NCBI GenBank assembly: GCA_004431415.1
Contig: QPMI01000297.1
Coordinates: 1-62,500 of the forward strand
DNA length: 62,500 nucleotides
Direction of reading: 5' to 3'
From: Cyanophora paradoxa
Taxonomy: Eukaryota; Glaucocystophyceae; Cyanophorales; Cyanophoraceae
This document shows, piece after piece, positions 32,196 to 44,284 of the stretch; positions within the stretch are counted from its first letter, which is position 1; every line of letters begins with the position of its first letter. Position numbers and translations under genes: made by a program. The notes beneath the pieces were generated by a model, which saw only the letters and a program-made list of their open reading frames with translations, was not told the DNA's origin and ran no database searches.

Positions 32196-35100
32196 CAGAA
32201 TCGCTATGAAAGCATCTGAGAAAGGAAGGTGCTGATCTGGGAGACGAGCTGCTTGTCCTACGTTGCCCCGGCCACAATGAGCGACCTCGCACACTCGCCA
32301 TGCGTTGCAAGAAAAGCACCTTCTTTACATCTTGGACCTTCTTTTGCTGCATGTTGAGGATGCGAGTAGCGATGGCATCCAGCTCCAGCCGCCCCCGTTC
32401 ATTCACTTCATCTGTTCGGCTGCTGTTAGGCAGTTCAAAGAGAACTACGATCCCATCAATGCAGACCAAATGCACGAGAGAGGTTGATTGCCTCTTCCCT
32501 CAGCAGTTCTATGTCTGTGTTGATTTGCTTCTGTGCCTTGCTGCGGTTCAGCAGAGCTCGCTTGAAGTCCCCAGCATCGTTTTGAAGGCTCTTGATCTCA
32601 GCTGTGAGTGTGGCCATCAATATTTTAATGGACTCTTTGGTTCCTTTGATAAAACACATTGCCTTACCCAAGAAGCTTGCTGAAAGTCTCTGCTGTTGAG
32701 CATTGTATTTCGATGCCAGCACATCTCTGCAAACATGTGAACGATGAAATCGGAAATTTGCGAGAGGGCAAGCAAGCTTCAAAACACGAGCCTTTGTTTC
32801 TGGGTTCGGTCACTCGCAGAGGCACACACTGCAGAGAGCTGAGCTTCAGCTTGCTTCGTAACCGTCACGATCCTCGCGTGCTTCTTGGATGCGGCTTTCG
32901 CAACAGCGTCCTGAATAACTGCAGGAGAGAGACTCATCAAGCCGCCATGGGTTTCCATTCAGTCTTCTAGAGGACAGACCTCGGAGGATGTGGCCCACGC
33001 TGTCATCCTTAGTCGCTCCGCGCTCCATACCATCGTCCGACAGGCTCTCTTTGCAAACTGTGAGATACCGAAATGTTTTGAGCTTGTTACACATACCATC
33101 GGCAGTCTCCCGCTCGGTCTCTTCTTCCACCTGCACAGGCGACGAGAAGCTCACAGTCGAACGCTCTGGGCGGAAACAGTCAAAAGGAGGACGAACGAGG
33201 CTGGGGGCAGGCATAAGCACGTGAACCAGCTCCCATCCTCTTGCTGCGAGGGCCAGCACCACTTCTCTCCTGCAAACGCTCTTCTGGTAAATTGGGTGCT
33301 GTCTCAACTGTTGAAGTGCGACCATTGGTCTTCTCCAAATCATCCCAATCTGGGAGGGATGGCTCTTCAAGCATGGCTGCGTCACGATCTCGTTTCGAAG
33401 AAGACAGTTTTAGAGAAGGAGGTTTGGTGGTCCCCAGAGAGCCGCTGGCAGGTGCCGATTCTGTGGTTCGAACTCTGACAGCCGCTGGTTTAGCTGGTTT
33501 GGCGGCCTTCCTTGGTGTCACGTCTTGCTCTGTGAAAGAATAAGCAGGTTGAAAACCTGTGCCCGCAACCAGGTACGTGCACCTTGCACTGGCCGTTTAC
33601 GTTTGGGCCCTGGCACTTTTGCAACGATAGCAGTTGTCTTCTTGGATTCCACAGCACGTGAACTCCCCTGATGGCCGGCATCAGCATGACAAAGGAAGCA
33701 CGGGGAAGAATGCTCAAAGAAGCGAGCCTCAGAAGCATCGCCAGGACCTGCATTGGTGGCAATCTTGCTGGAGGCACGCCCCGTTTGCTGAGTGAATATT
33801 ACTTAGTGCGATATTCATGGTCGTCCCTTCATCAAAACGAGAGCTTACCTTGCGTCCTCTGGGCATGGGTTCTGGCACGCGTGGTTCGCCAGAAGCTATC
33901 CTGGCATGTGTCGACATGTCAAAGGAAATAACCAAACATAGAATGTTTTCTCAACCCACTCTGACGATTGCAGCGGCGCTGCCTTTGCCTCGCCTGTCAC
34001 GATGTCTGCAAGGCGGACTCCAGGCTTCCCGCGACCTGCATCTACCTGGTGGACTCCTGCCTCGGCACTGGACTGCAAAGCACTGGGCTGAGATCCTCTT
34101 GGGGCTTTGGCTGCAGCGTTTCCTGACACAGCGCTAGCATCGCGAGATGATCTCGAGTCCTCCGCTTCAAGAGCTGGTTCTGGGGCCACTGCAGAGCATA
34201 ATTTACCTTCTGAAAAAGGAAGCATCGGAGGCGGGGCACCCGTTTTCGGAGCAGGGTTCTGCTCCTTGGCAATCTCGTTGACAGGAGATGGCGGCTCTCC
34301 CTGCTCTTGGGCTCCAACCGATTTGTGATCCTCCTTGGCAATGTCGCCTACAGGAGACGAAAGCTTTCCCTGCTCTTGAACTTCGACCGATTTCTCGACT
34401 GCACCCGAGGTCCCCTGGCGAAATTGAAGAGCTTGCCGGTGCTTTGGTCCTTGGCGCAGCACGGCTCGAGAAACCTGACGCATGATGTAACTGAAAGTTG
34501 TTGGCAGAAGAACCTTCGTATGTGCACCTTGGTGAACTCAGAATGGGGTTTCTCGGACTGCTCGCTTACATTCTTCCTTCGATTGTCCTTCCAAGTTCAA
34601 GAGGAAAAGGTTGTCAGCATCGGCACCGATTTCGATTGCAGTGCAAGTCACCTGCTCCGAGGGCAGGGCCACTCTCGACCCTTCAGCAGGTAGAAACATC
34701 GGTCCGTCTTCCTGATTTTTGTGCGCCTGATGTTCGTTATTTTTTAAGAATTTCTTTAAAAATGCAGTTAATGCATGGGCAAGCATACCACTTGCTCATC
34801 TCGCGACTTGACGATCTGCCCACTCGCCCACTTGACGCCTGCAGATGCTGTATTGCGGCGCATGAGTACTGCTGGTTCGTACAAAGAGCACCCTGGAGCA
34901 CCATGTGGCGCTATTGGGAAGGTGATCGTGGCTTCCAGCCCGGTTTTCCGGCAGTCGTGCAGTAGTCCATCGTATCCACTGTCAGTAAGCTGATGCTACG
35001 TGATCAGCTGCCGATGAAAAACGCAGTGCCAAAGCAATAAGAAAGCGAACCTGCAAGGAGATGTTATTGCCAGATTTGCTCATCCTATGCACACCATGGT

Positions 35101-36740
35101 ACATCAAGTCGATACGGGCCGGCTGCACCCGAAGTGAGACCCTGGCCAAGGCAAACTGCAATACGGAACAAGCAAACGCACATTGTTATTGTCCAGGTAA
35201 TTGATTGAAAACCCAGAGAGGCCAAAGTCGATCCAGCACGACTCAAAATGTTCCGATCCACACACCACTTTTGGGGAACTCACACTGTACACCCTGTTCA
35301 CGGCACATCGACAATAAACAGATGCTAGAAGAGCCCCGAAAATAATAATATCATAAATGCACGTTCTCTCCGGACCATAAGATGCATTGAGTTCATTCAA
35401 GAATATCCGGACGCTCTGTTTTGAGCAATCAATGGGTATGTGGGCAAAAGCAGGCCAACAAACTTTGAGAAAGCATAACAGGACACTCGCACACAAACCT
35501 TGTAGAACCCAAGGTGCTGATCTGTGCTGATGTCACCCCAGGCTTTGAGAACTTGTGGTTGCTGGAAGGCTGCAGCAGCTGCCGCCCGAAGGGCTTCTTC
35601 GATTTCTCCTCGCTTTGTACTAACGCGGACCAGCAGCTCTACACGGAAAAGGTTAAGTATACGTTAAGTATACACGGAAACGGAAAAAAACGTTCTAGAT
35701 GTAAAGTGCAGGACACAGGCACCGATAATTGATCCCTGTGTAGCATAATCCCCCGCTAATCGAATTTCATTTACAAGCTGCTCAAACAGCGTCAGCACAA
35801 AAATGGTAGCTTTTTTATTCGCAATAATCACATTTGACAGGAGTCGACCTTCCAGTATAATGCCGGCCAGGAGCTGTCCGGGTCAGTGCAAGTAAGTAGT
35901 TCATCCAAAAACCTCGAAAAAAAGCAACCTGGAAGCCTCACAACTTGGATAAAGGAAGGGAAAAACGTTCACCTCTTTATTGGGGCGGCATTTTTCGACC
36001 AGTGATGTCAGAACTGGGAAAATTGTTGTAAGGAAGGATTCGAAGCAGGGAGCGAGAAGGAAAAATCATACTTTCCACGGCCGTCCTGCGCACAGGAGAC
36101 TGCTCGCTTTTGTCAAGGAGGACTCCCAGCAACAAGTGCAGAAGTTGACCGAACGCCCTTTTTGCTGTGTTGTGAGTCAAGACATTCAATTACTCATGGC
36201 GTTACTTGCAGTGTAACAAAAACAGACAGTCAATGGAGGCATGTGTCAGATTCTGTGCAAGTAACAGCGTGTCCATCATGACTTCGAATTGGAAGCAAGG
36301 GTTGACCCGTCTTCGCCCAGCGAGGATTTTTTTGCATGATGTGATGACCTGTTCATAAGGTATTCAGGTCACCGAGAAGGATTTACAAGTGAATAAAACG
36401 AGCCTCCTGGACTGCGCGTGGCTCAGAGAGGCGCTCAAGCACTGCGTCTTCCTCCGTAAGCCTCACAACGCAATCAAATACTTCCACTAGGCGACCGCCG
36501 GTGTTTGGCTCGGAGGCACTTTGAAATGCGAGCGCAGCGATCTGCGTCGATGTCAACGTGCGGGTCGGATTCACACTGCGACCGAATGCCGTTCGTAGAC
36601 ACAGCACGTACTCGGTCGATGACGCTCAACAGCGTCTCTGCAAGAAGGTCCCTGTCCTGAGGGCCGCATTCGAAAGCCTGTTGCGGCCCTGCGAGAGGCG
36701 GCGCGGACCTTCTCGGTAACCGCAACGCCATGGCGCTCAT
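32142..36740 (-). CDS. SYCP2: SYCP2-like meiotic chromosome axis protein
   Basis: A chain of minus-strand exons from ATG 36740 (or 36731, MALRLPRRS) matches the order of SYCP2/Red1-type axis proteins. Helical repeat (ARM-like) exons come first: DRDLLAETLLSVIDRV, VITSCKKILAGRRRVN to LTHASIDCLFLLHCK (about 36,345-36,210), and THNTAKRAFGQLLHLLLGVLLD (36,180-36,110). Then VRIFLNELNASYGPER (about 35,420-35,370) leads into a beta domain, VYSV ... CWIDFGLSGFSINYLD (about 35,300-35,190), like the Spt16-like domain of SYCP2. Exons TDSGYDGLLHDCRKTGLEAT (about 34,985) and LFLLNLEGQSKEECKRA follow, then a Ser/Pro/Lys-rich disordered region (34,480-33,000). A C-terminal coiled coil (about 32,780-32,300, LTAEIKSLQNDAGDFKRALL) ends it. 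The resemblance is strongest at the FLN..N to WIDF stretch. The last exon ends within a borrowed PHD-gene fragment. This could be two genes, though the domain order argues for one. Confidence 0.55.
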
Positions 36741-37181
36741 AAGAGAGCGCATCCGCGTCGCCGGAAAGCTCGGGGGCACCACTCGAGAACCTGGCATGCG
36801 GAGTCGGCGCGGATTCCCCGGTGTTGCGCGCGCGATGTTTGAATGGGGAGCGACGAGAAATGATTCGAGAAAGCTCGACGACACGCGGAAGCTCGAAAGA
36901 CGGAAGGCGCGCCGCACCGCGAGAGAGCGCCGAGAAGCCCACCGTCCTGTAGCACCATGCTGAACGACAGGGCAGCCACAGCGGGCTCCAAATCGGATGC
37001 GTACGCGCTGGAACGGTGCGGGTTTTGCGCCTGCACTTCCTGCGTTCTCGTACCCCGTTTCCTCTATTCACGTACCGTATGGATTTGTTAGTTGGTTATA
37101 TACATCGTTCAATGTGTTATATATATAATCGTAAACAGCCTGGCCGCGCCCAACCAAATCGTAATTGAAATCAAAGTGAGT
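36741..37181. promoter_or_regulatory. Upstream region of the SYCP2-like gene
   Basis: No secure gene, though frames near 36,770-36,960 stay open on both strands. About 37,093-37,130 is AT-rich (GTTATATATATAATCG), roughly 350-390 bases upstream of the predicted start. Confidence 0.4.
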
Positions 37182-38552
37182 CTAACCTAGGTCTTCATCA
37201 TACTGGTCACCATATAATCCCTCACCGCCGATCGTTCTGCTGTCGCGCGCCACGCTCATCTGTGCCAGCATGGCGTCCAAAGCTGCTGCAGGGTCGTCTG
37301 TCTCCTGCTGCTGAGGCGCCTGCTGCTGCTTGGGAGACTTGCCCCCTCTGCTGGTAGGTGCCTGCGAAAGCGTGGACGACATCCAACTGGCTTGGTACTT
37401 GTCCTCCCGTATCCTCTCAATATTGTGTTGCGCTTCAAGCTCCGCCTTCACGTTTTGGTATCGTTGCAGCAGCCTAGAGAGAGTGTTGGATGCACAAGAT
37501 GAGCAAAAAAAATGACGATGCACCTCTCTAGATCAAGCTGCCGTTGCTTCTTCTGCTCCTCTCGCCCAGTCTGCACGCGTTTATGCAGCGCCTGCATTTC
37601 CATCATCTGCTTGCTCTGGAACTTGGAGATGAGATTCGCAATCTTCTGGTCTCGCTGATTCCGCAGCTTCTCCAGCTCCCACGCTTCCTGCAACAGCTCT
37701 GCTCGGAAACAACAAGCGGCTTGGGTAAAGTATATTGCGAACCAGGTTGTCAGCTTTCAATTTCACTTTATGTGCATCTGCGTATTCTTTCTGCTTGGCG
37801 AGTACTTCCTGTATTCTCCGCAGGTTCAGGAGCTCCTTCGAGAACTTTGGACTATGTTCTGGCTTCATCTGGAGCTGCTCAATGAACTCAGCGTACTCCG
37901 CCGCATGGCGATCCTGGGCAGGAAATCAAATTCGGGGCACAGAAAATAGGGGCCCAAGAAAGCTCACCCGCATCGCTTGCTCCAGCTCCTGCGCTTTTAT
38001 TTCGTACTCCATCATTTTCTTGTCCCACATCTGGTTGAACTGTTGAAACTGCCGGCCGCCGTTAGCCCGCGGGCGTACTACAGGCAGAAAACACCTACTT
38101 CAAGCATGTGTGCTTCCTCGACTCCAAGCCGCTCAGCAATCTGCCGAGACCGCATAGCTTCGCGCCTCCTGTTCTCTTCACTGCACGCGCCCTGATTTAG
38201 CCAAGGCGCGCGAGTTTCCGGCCGAGCGCTGTCAGGCGTGGCGCTCACTGGCTGCGCAGCTCTTGAAGCCTGTTCTTAGCTATCTCTGCTTCGACGTATT
38301 TCCCTTGCCGCTCACAGCTTTTGCGGTGCTCCTCAAGAATTTGTCTGCGCGGCCTGTTTACGGAGAGCGGGATAGCGCCGGTTGCTAAAGTACGCACAAA
38401 AAGTCCCGAATCGCTGCCTGCACGGAGGTGGCGGTGCGTCAGGCCGCGTCAGGGAACGCACACGGTGCTTTGGTCAAGGTCACGCGGCAAGGGCAGCTGA
38501 CCTCATCGGGCTCTACCGGCGGCGGCTGCCCGTAGTCTACGGCGTCGCCCAT
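37182..38552 (-). CDS. Conserved coiled-coil protein, function unknown
   Basis: ATG 38552 opens MGDAVDYGQPPPVEPDE, followed by exons that read continuously as charged helix: CERQGKYVEAEIAKNRLQEL (about 38,310-38,260), REAMRSRQIAERLGVEEAHM (38,170-38,100), FNQMWDKKMMEYEIKAQELE, YAEFIEQLQMKPEHSPKFSK, LRNQRDQKIANLISKFQSKQ, and LLQRYQNVKAELEAQHNIER. The end is a Gln/Ser-rich tail with EGLYGDQYDEDLG before the stop at 37182. The protein of about 320 residues looks highly constrained for a coiled coil (few low-complexity stretches before the tail). I believe relatives exist across protists, but I cannot name the family. Introns are short with GT donors. It lies downstream of UFC1 on the same strand. 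Confidence 0.75.
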
Positions 38553-38663
38553 GGTTTCCCAATTGGTCGTCGCCGGGGGTACGTCGATATCTCTCTACAC
38601 GCGTACCCTCATTCTAAGATGAATTTTGACAAATTTGAGTGTGAGTGGCAGCACATCGAATTC

Positions 38664-38705
38664 GACGTGACTCACGCAATGTCAGCTAGCTGTTTTGACT
38701 AGCTG
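38664..38705 (+). repeat. Short dispersed element, copy 1 (GACGTGAC...CAGCTAGCTG...TAGCTG)
   Basis: One of three similar units of about 41 bases in the window (others 41829-41868 minus and 48920-48960 plus). It lies 82 bases past the UFC1 stop, between UFC1 and the conserved coiled-coil gene. Confidence 0.75.
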
Positions 38706-38786
38706 CGTGTACGGTCTACTCCCATAAGCGGGCAACACAGGGCCCGCATAAAAACTTCCAAAATTTTCCCTGCTTCCCTGCCTGAT

Positions 38787-39540
38787 TCAGGATTTTGCTG
38801 ATATTTTCCCTGCCTGAACCAGGTGGGGCACCTCCGCAGCCAACCATGGGGAGAGCTGCCGAGAAAGCTCAGCAACAGACCCAGATATACGCAAGAAATG
38901 TCGAGGTCACCCCAAGGGCAAGCGCGTGGGCGATGCCGAAGTGCGGAACATTGCGAGCCCACAGCGGTTGGAAGTGGATGGTGAGACAGATCTTGCCGCC
39001 CCTGCCATGCACATGAAGGCTGCGATCGGCGAGCAGACACCGCATACGGAGTACGTACCTGTACATTTTTGCAGTCATGCCCTCTAGCTCAGGGATCTCG
39101 ATTTCCGGAGCAGTGGCAGGGTAGGCGATGGGGATCTGCAATTTGTCAGCGGGCCATAGCGATGAAACATGCGGCGTTCGCACATCGAACTGGAAATCGA
39201 ATTCGTACTTGATCAGGTTGTAGATGTACCAGCACTTGCCTGTCCACCTGAGGCGCGCGGCACTCAGTCGCGCGCAATCAATTGCGCGGAGGCGCAAGGG
39301 CTGGCCTAGTGCCTTGAGGGTTGGACTCGATAGTGAACCAGTCGTTGTCCGACTTCTTGTTGTTTTCGATGTACTGCGCACGCGTCAGCTCTTCTGGAAA
39401 GGAGGCGAGCGCTGTCGCACCGTGATGAGCGCTTTGTACTCCTCTTTCAAGCGCTCCTTGTAGGACTCGCCATCGCGCGGACCGGCCCTCACAGTCAGGA
39501 GAGGGATCTTTTGCACTGTCTGCTTTGTTTGTTCGTCCAT
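38787..39540 (-). CDS. UFC1: UFM1-conjugating enzyme E2 (UFC1)
   Basis: UFC1 takes UFM1 from the E1 UBA5 and passes it to targets through UFL1, mainly at the ER and ribosome. ATG 39540 gives [20 protein letters not shown] and [14 protein letters not shown]. Then come [20 protein letters not shown] (about 39,375-39,320), [18 protein letters not shown] (39,240-39,185), [19 protein letters not shown], the active-site exon [19 protein letters not shown] (about 38,995-38,940) with the catalytic Cys in KICLT, and [16 protein letters not shown] (38,840-38,800); stop TGA 38787-38789. Length and order match the family almost residue for residue. No E1, E3 or UFM1 gene is seen here. It shares a 328-base upstream region with the divergent prephenate dehydratase gene. 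Confidence 0.95.
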
Positions 39541-39868
39541 GTGCGCCGCCCTTGCGACCTTTTTTTTCGGGCCGGGTACTGAGCGCGAGCGGCAAGGCCG
39601 ACGGAAGCAGCCGCTCAGCCGAAACCCCTTCGTCTATGGAGGTGCGTGCGTAGCGATCGGGGCGTTGCGCGGGCGGAGACCTCGATCGGGGTCTGGTCTC
39701 AATCAGGGGATGCGAGCGCATAGTCGGCATTCCAGCGCGTAGTCGGCACGCCAGTGCAACGTGGCCAGATCCTCGATGCGTTGGCTGCGGTGGCTGTAGA
39801 GGCGCAGATTGAGCCGTGCCGCGCAGGTCTTCGGTGTGGACGGAGTAGGAGTGGCTGCCGACCCAAGG
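39541..39868. promoter_or_regulatory. Divergent promoter region of UFC1 and prephenate dehydratase
   Basis: The 328 bases between the two starts hold no gene. A short tandem repeat (GCGYRTAGTCGGCA unit) lies at about 39,717-39,757. No TATA box is evident. Confidence 0.4.
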
Positions 39869-41094
39869 ATGACACTGCGCGTTGCTTTCCAGGGAGAGCC
39901 TGGGGCGTACTCTGGTGCGCCCTTCGTGTGGCGCCGGAAAGACGTCGCTAACGACGCGGCAGAGGGCGCCGCGGTAGACGTGTTCGGCAGCGACGTTCAG
40001 ACGATTCCTTGTGTGTCGTTCGAGAAGGTAGCGAGCTTGTAGACTTCCGCGAGCGCCCGCGAGTCTCACGCCCGCGCAGCTGTTCGACGCGGTGGAGAGT
40101 GGGATGGCCGACCGCGGCGTGCTCCCTATTGAAAACAGCCTGGCGGGAACGATTCACCACAACTATGATTTGCTTCTGAAACGTAATCTCTGCATCGTTG
40201 GCGAGTATGACTATCCAGTGAGGTGCGGCAAAGGAGCCGCACGTAATTTCTGTGCTTGTCCATGAGCGGCCTTCGCTCTTCAGACACTGCCTTCTCGCGC
40301 TGGAGGGCGTCCAAATGTCGGACATTAAGCGCGTTCTTAGCCACCCGATGGCCCTTGCACAGGTTAGTCTGTGTGCACTCACTGCGATGCACTTCGAACA
40401 TATCTGCAGTGTGATGGCTACTTGAACAAAATGGGGCTTCATCGAGAGGCTACGTATGACACAGCCGGAAGGTCAGCGTGTTTAAATGTCAGTGCACACG
40501 CGGCTCACCACCTGAGCAGTGCAAAGCGGCTTCGGGATGAGCATTTGATGGATGCTGCGGCAATTGCAAGGTGGCTTTTTGTTTCTGCCGAGCTGGCTTG
40601 CATGGCTCTCTAATTTCCAAGTATCTAGTGCTCGGGCTGGGAAGCTTTATGCCTTGAATGTGCTGGCCTCCAACATCGAGGATGATCCTAAAAACTTCAC
40701 CCGTTTCCTGGTGCTGGCGAGGGAGCCTGTGAGCCCGCCCCTCACCAAGCCTTGCAAGACGTCAATCGTGTTTTCTCTCAAAAACATCCCGGGTGAGAAC
40801 GATTAACCACAGCGATTGCTTTGCAACACTAATCAACGTTTCCCAGGTGTTTTGTTCAAGGCACTTTCCGTGTTCTCGTTGAGAGACATTGACCTCACAA
40901 AAATCGAGAGCCGCCCATGCAGACTTGCATCCACCAGCCCATCGGAGCCCATCAAGCGCTGGGAGTACCTCTTTTACCTGGATTTTGCGGCCAATGCAAA
41001 CGATGAGGTGGCCAAGAATGCTCTTCGGCACCTCAGCGAGATAGCACCCTTCGTCCGAGTGCTTGGAACATACACGAGGCATAGCGATAGTTGA
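39869..41094 (+). CDS. Prephenate/arogenate dehydratase with ACT domain
   Basis: The enzyme decarboxylates and dehydrates prephenate or arogenate on the way to phenylalanine. ATG 39869 begins [18 protein letters not shown]. Then follow [20 protein letters not shown] and [13 protein letters not shown] (about 40,080-40,170), [10 protein letters not shown], the catalytic-loop motif NFTRFLVL with its TRF (about 40,692-40,715), and the ACT regulatory domain [20 protein letters not shown] with the Phe-binding ESRP motif (about 40,908); stop 41092-41094. Introns are short with GT donors. No plastid or mitochondrial leader is visible in this frame; an upstream exon could supply one. Prephenate versus arogenate use cannot be decided by eye. 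Confidence 0.92.
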
Positions 41095-41116
41095 ATTGAG
41101 TTTTGTCTGGTGTACG

Positions 41117-41750
41117 CTATTAGCTAGCTGCATCTGTGAACTCAGCCTGTGTGGGCTACACATAGGCAGGTGCAGCCCTCACTGGCCGGCACGGCTGTTC
41201 CCCCCCAAGGCTTGTAAGGGAGCTTCGGAGGTATCACTCTGATGACTCCCCAAGGGTGCAGCATCGCGTCGACGTCGTCGGTGCCACGGTGGGCAGTGGG
41301 AGTTCCTGCAGATTGACGTCAGTGCACGTGGGGCCGCCGGCCGCCGGGCCGGGGCTGTACGATGGTCGGAAGCCTGTGCACGTGCCTGTGCGTGATCGAA
41401 GGCCGCCGGGCCGGGCTGGGCCTCAATGTTTTACTCATTGAATCGAACTCAAATGTTAACCTGTCACAGTGTTACAACGCCGTGACGTTAACCCCCCTGT
41501 TTCTGTTTCGATTCAAGTTTCAACTGCCGCGCTGAAGTGCGACCACTGGCCCAGTGGTCTTCTCCAAATCACTGAGTCATCCCAATCTGGGAGGGATGGC
41601 TCTTTAATCATAGCTGCGTCACGATCTCCGAGGCTCGTTTACGAGAAGACAGTTTCAGAGAAAGGGGTTTTGTGGTCTCCAGAGAGCCGCTGGCAGGTGC
41701 CGATTCTGTAGCCCAGACAGGCGTAGTTCACAGATGCAGCTAGCTAATCG
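41117..41750. mobile_element. Small element with ~44-bp terminal inverted repeats carrying a gene fragment
   Basis: The left end (41117-41160) and the reverse complement of the right end (41707-41750) match at about 40 of 44 positions; the shared core is TTAGCTAGCTGCATCTGTGA. The 634-base body has no transposase ORF. Its right part (41528-41709) is a degraded copy of an exon of the SYCP2-like gene at about 33,305-33,465, ending exactly where the right inverted repeat begins. The left end starts 22 bases after the prephenate dehydratase stop. I see no clear target-site duplication. Confidence 0.65.
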
Positions 41751-41828
41751 CTGAGCCCAGGTGTAGGTCCATCGCTGGGCACGTAAATCCACGTGAAAAC
41801 AGCTCCTCAAAACAGCAATGTAAGCTAA

Positions 41829-41868
41829 CAGCTCGTCAAAACAGCTAGCTGGCATTGTGTGTCACGTC
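41829..41868 (-). repeat. Short dispersed element, copy 2
   Basis: Read on the minus strand it begins GACGTGACACACAATG and ends GAGCTG, sharing the CAGCTAGCTG core with the copy at 38664-38705. It starts 30 bases past the BAG6 stop, in the direction of BAG6 transcription. Confidence 0.75.
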
Positions 41869-41897
41869 GATAATGTAGTGGTACTCACAATCGAATG

Positions 41898-44193
41898 CTA
41901 GTCAAGGTCCAAGGGAGCTTCCGAAGCCTGGGCTGAGCCTGGGCTTGGGCGTAGGATGGGGCGAGCTTCTTCCTGTTGCGGTGGCTGGGAGAACTGGGAG
42001 GCGAGGGGGAAACGTGTCGACAAGTTGAAAAGCTCCTCGTCACTCCTCAGCCGGGACGCCAGTTCCCGACCGACGAGCTGGTTGTACAGCTGCTGAAGGC
42101 GATGGCTGCTTGAAAGGCGATCAGCAGCCAGGGGCCCCAATCCCGTGCCTTGCACAGACTCGCGAACTACTGTGTTGAAGAGTGCTATCGTGTCCGAAGG
42201 AGTACGCCGCCGTTTCGTGGAATCGCCACCACGATAAGCACAGCTGAAGGGAGCCTGTTTTTGCATATGCTCCTGTTCGGCGTCATCTTCCGTAATTGTC
42301 GCCCGCCAGTAGGCCACATCCTCCTGCACCCAAGCGCGTCATTCACGGGTCCAAGGAATCCAGGGCACCTGTGTCACCTGCGGTAATTGCGCCACCCAAT
42401 CTTCAGTGGAGACCGACCGAACCGAAGAATCCTGCTGGTAAGCCTACATCCTCATCAGCTGAAAGATAGGCCCAAAGCAACAACGAGCCTGGGCACCTGG
42501 TATGTTGTGAGCACGTAGTTGGAGATCATATTAGAAGCCATTCCGCCCATCATTCCGATGCCTGAAGGTGGCTGGCCGGTGCCAGGACCATTCAGATCGC
42601 CAAGGATTCCGAAAGAAGATGTCAACTGGTTAACTACAGATCGGATGACAGCTGGGACATCGGAGATGCCACCGCGTAGGCATGGGGCAAGCGCCTCCAC
42701 CCATTCTCCAATCATCCGGGTAACCCATCTCTTCAACGCAGAAGAGAAGGGATGCGGGCTCTCGGGTGTAGGCAGAAGAGGGTCCGCAAGCAACACAGTG
42801 TCCAACAAAGTAGAGAGATGGATGCGAACAACCCCGGCAGTGACACCACGAATGTCACGCCCTGCCACAATGCGTGCACGAACATCCTGGTGACAGAATC
42901 CGTAAGAAATGGCCTCGCATCTTGGAAAGCCTCGTACCTCAGGGAGTGCTGTGTCAGCAACCGAGTCCAAAAGCCCCCCAACGAGGTCATCTACTGCTTC
43001 ACGGCGCCGAGCAGGACTCCGATCATTCTCGAGCAAATCTTCAAGAGCGTGGCGGCGCAGGGGTTCCTGCAGCCGCTCAAGCGGAGCCATGTTTCCACCA
43101 ACAACCTGAATCGCAGGTTCTCAGAAGCAGGCCACGAACACGTCAGGGGGCATAAAGTACCATGAGCATGTCAGGAATCGAAAGTGTATCCATTACAACG
43201 TTGATGATCCGTTCAACAGGCCCCGCCATCTCTGCGATTCCAAATTAGGTGCAAACTTCGCTCTTTGCCTTGCCATGCACACCTGAATCGTCAAGAATAC
43301 CCTCTGCGTCCAAACCCCTGGCAATGTTCCGGACCATTGAGCTGAGTGATGTTGGGCCGCTTTCAGTCGACCCTTGAGGGGCCCCCGCATTGCTCGCAAC
43401 TCCAGATATCATCTGCATCATTTGAGGAAGCATTTGCTGCATCAGGCGAGCAATGTCAGGCTGAGCAGGCCGAGGTTGTTCCGAATGACTCCGAGGAGTC
43501 TGCTGGGGCGAGCTCTGCAGGTTTGACGATGTTGAGTTTGCCGACTGCTGCCCTTGATTCGTTGTCGGAGATGCCCCAACAGCCTGTGCATTTACCGCAG
43601 GTGCTCCCTATCGATCTATTAATGCTGTGGTGCGATGATTCATGCAAAAGTCCACACACCTGAGGGGCTAAGCCGCCTGTGAAAGCTTGGAAGAGGGAGG
43701 CAAGATTCGGCGCAGGGTGCTGGCCAGGAGCCTGTGGCTGCCCTGCCTGACCAGCTGATGATGGTAACCTTTAGCAAGGCATTTGCGAAGAGCAGAAAGG
43801 GGTACGAAGCACCTGGGCCGAGGAGAGACCCCACCATCTGAAACATTCCAGCAAGCGGATTAGGCTGAGGGGTGCCACTACCAGGCATGGCACCTGCGTG
43901 GCAAAATCCGATATCAGTTTTATGTTCACTCGACGAAGTCATGTCGTACCCTGGCCTCCCAGCAGTCCTGTGATGAGATTGGAAAGGTTTGGAGGAATAG
44001 GCGGCGGAGCAGCAGGCATCTGCCCTGGCTGGGGTGGGTGAGCAGGAGCTCCATAGGTCGAAGGGCTTGTCTGCTGTTGCGAGTGCACGTGTGGCTGTTG
44101 TTGATTGATAGCCACCCGATCTGGGGCTTGTTGGCGGCTGTCAGCTTGCCCAGGTTGCCCGCTCTGAGCATTGGCTGTCGCAGGCGGTGGCTG

Positions 44194-44284
<91 letters not shown>

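Noticed and set aside
32142-34990. A separate kinesin or SMC-like coiled-coil gene for the 3' part of the SYCP2-like locus
   Set aside because: No motor, hinge or ATPase motif, and no credible start codon with an upstream spacer. A C-terminal coiled coil after a disordered region is expected for SYCP2-type proteins.
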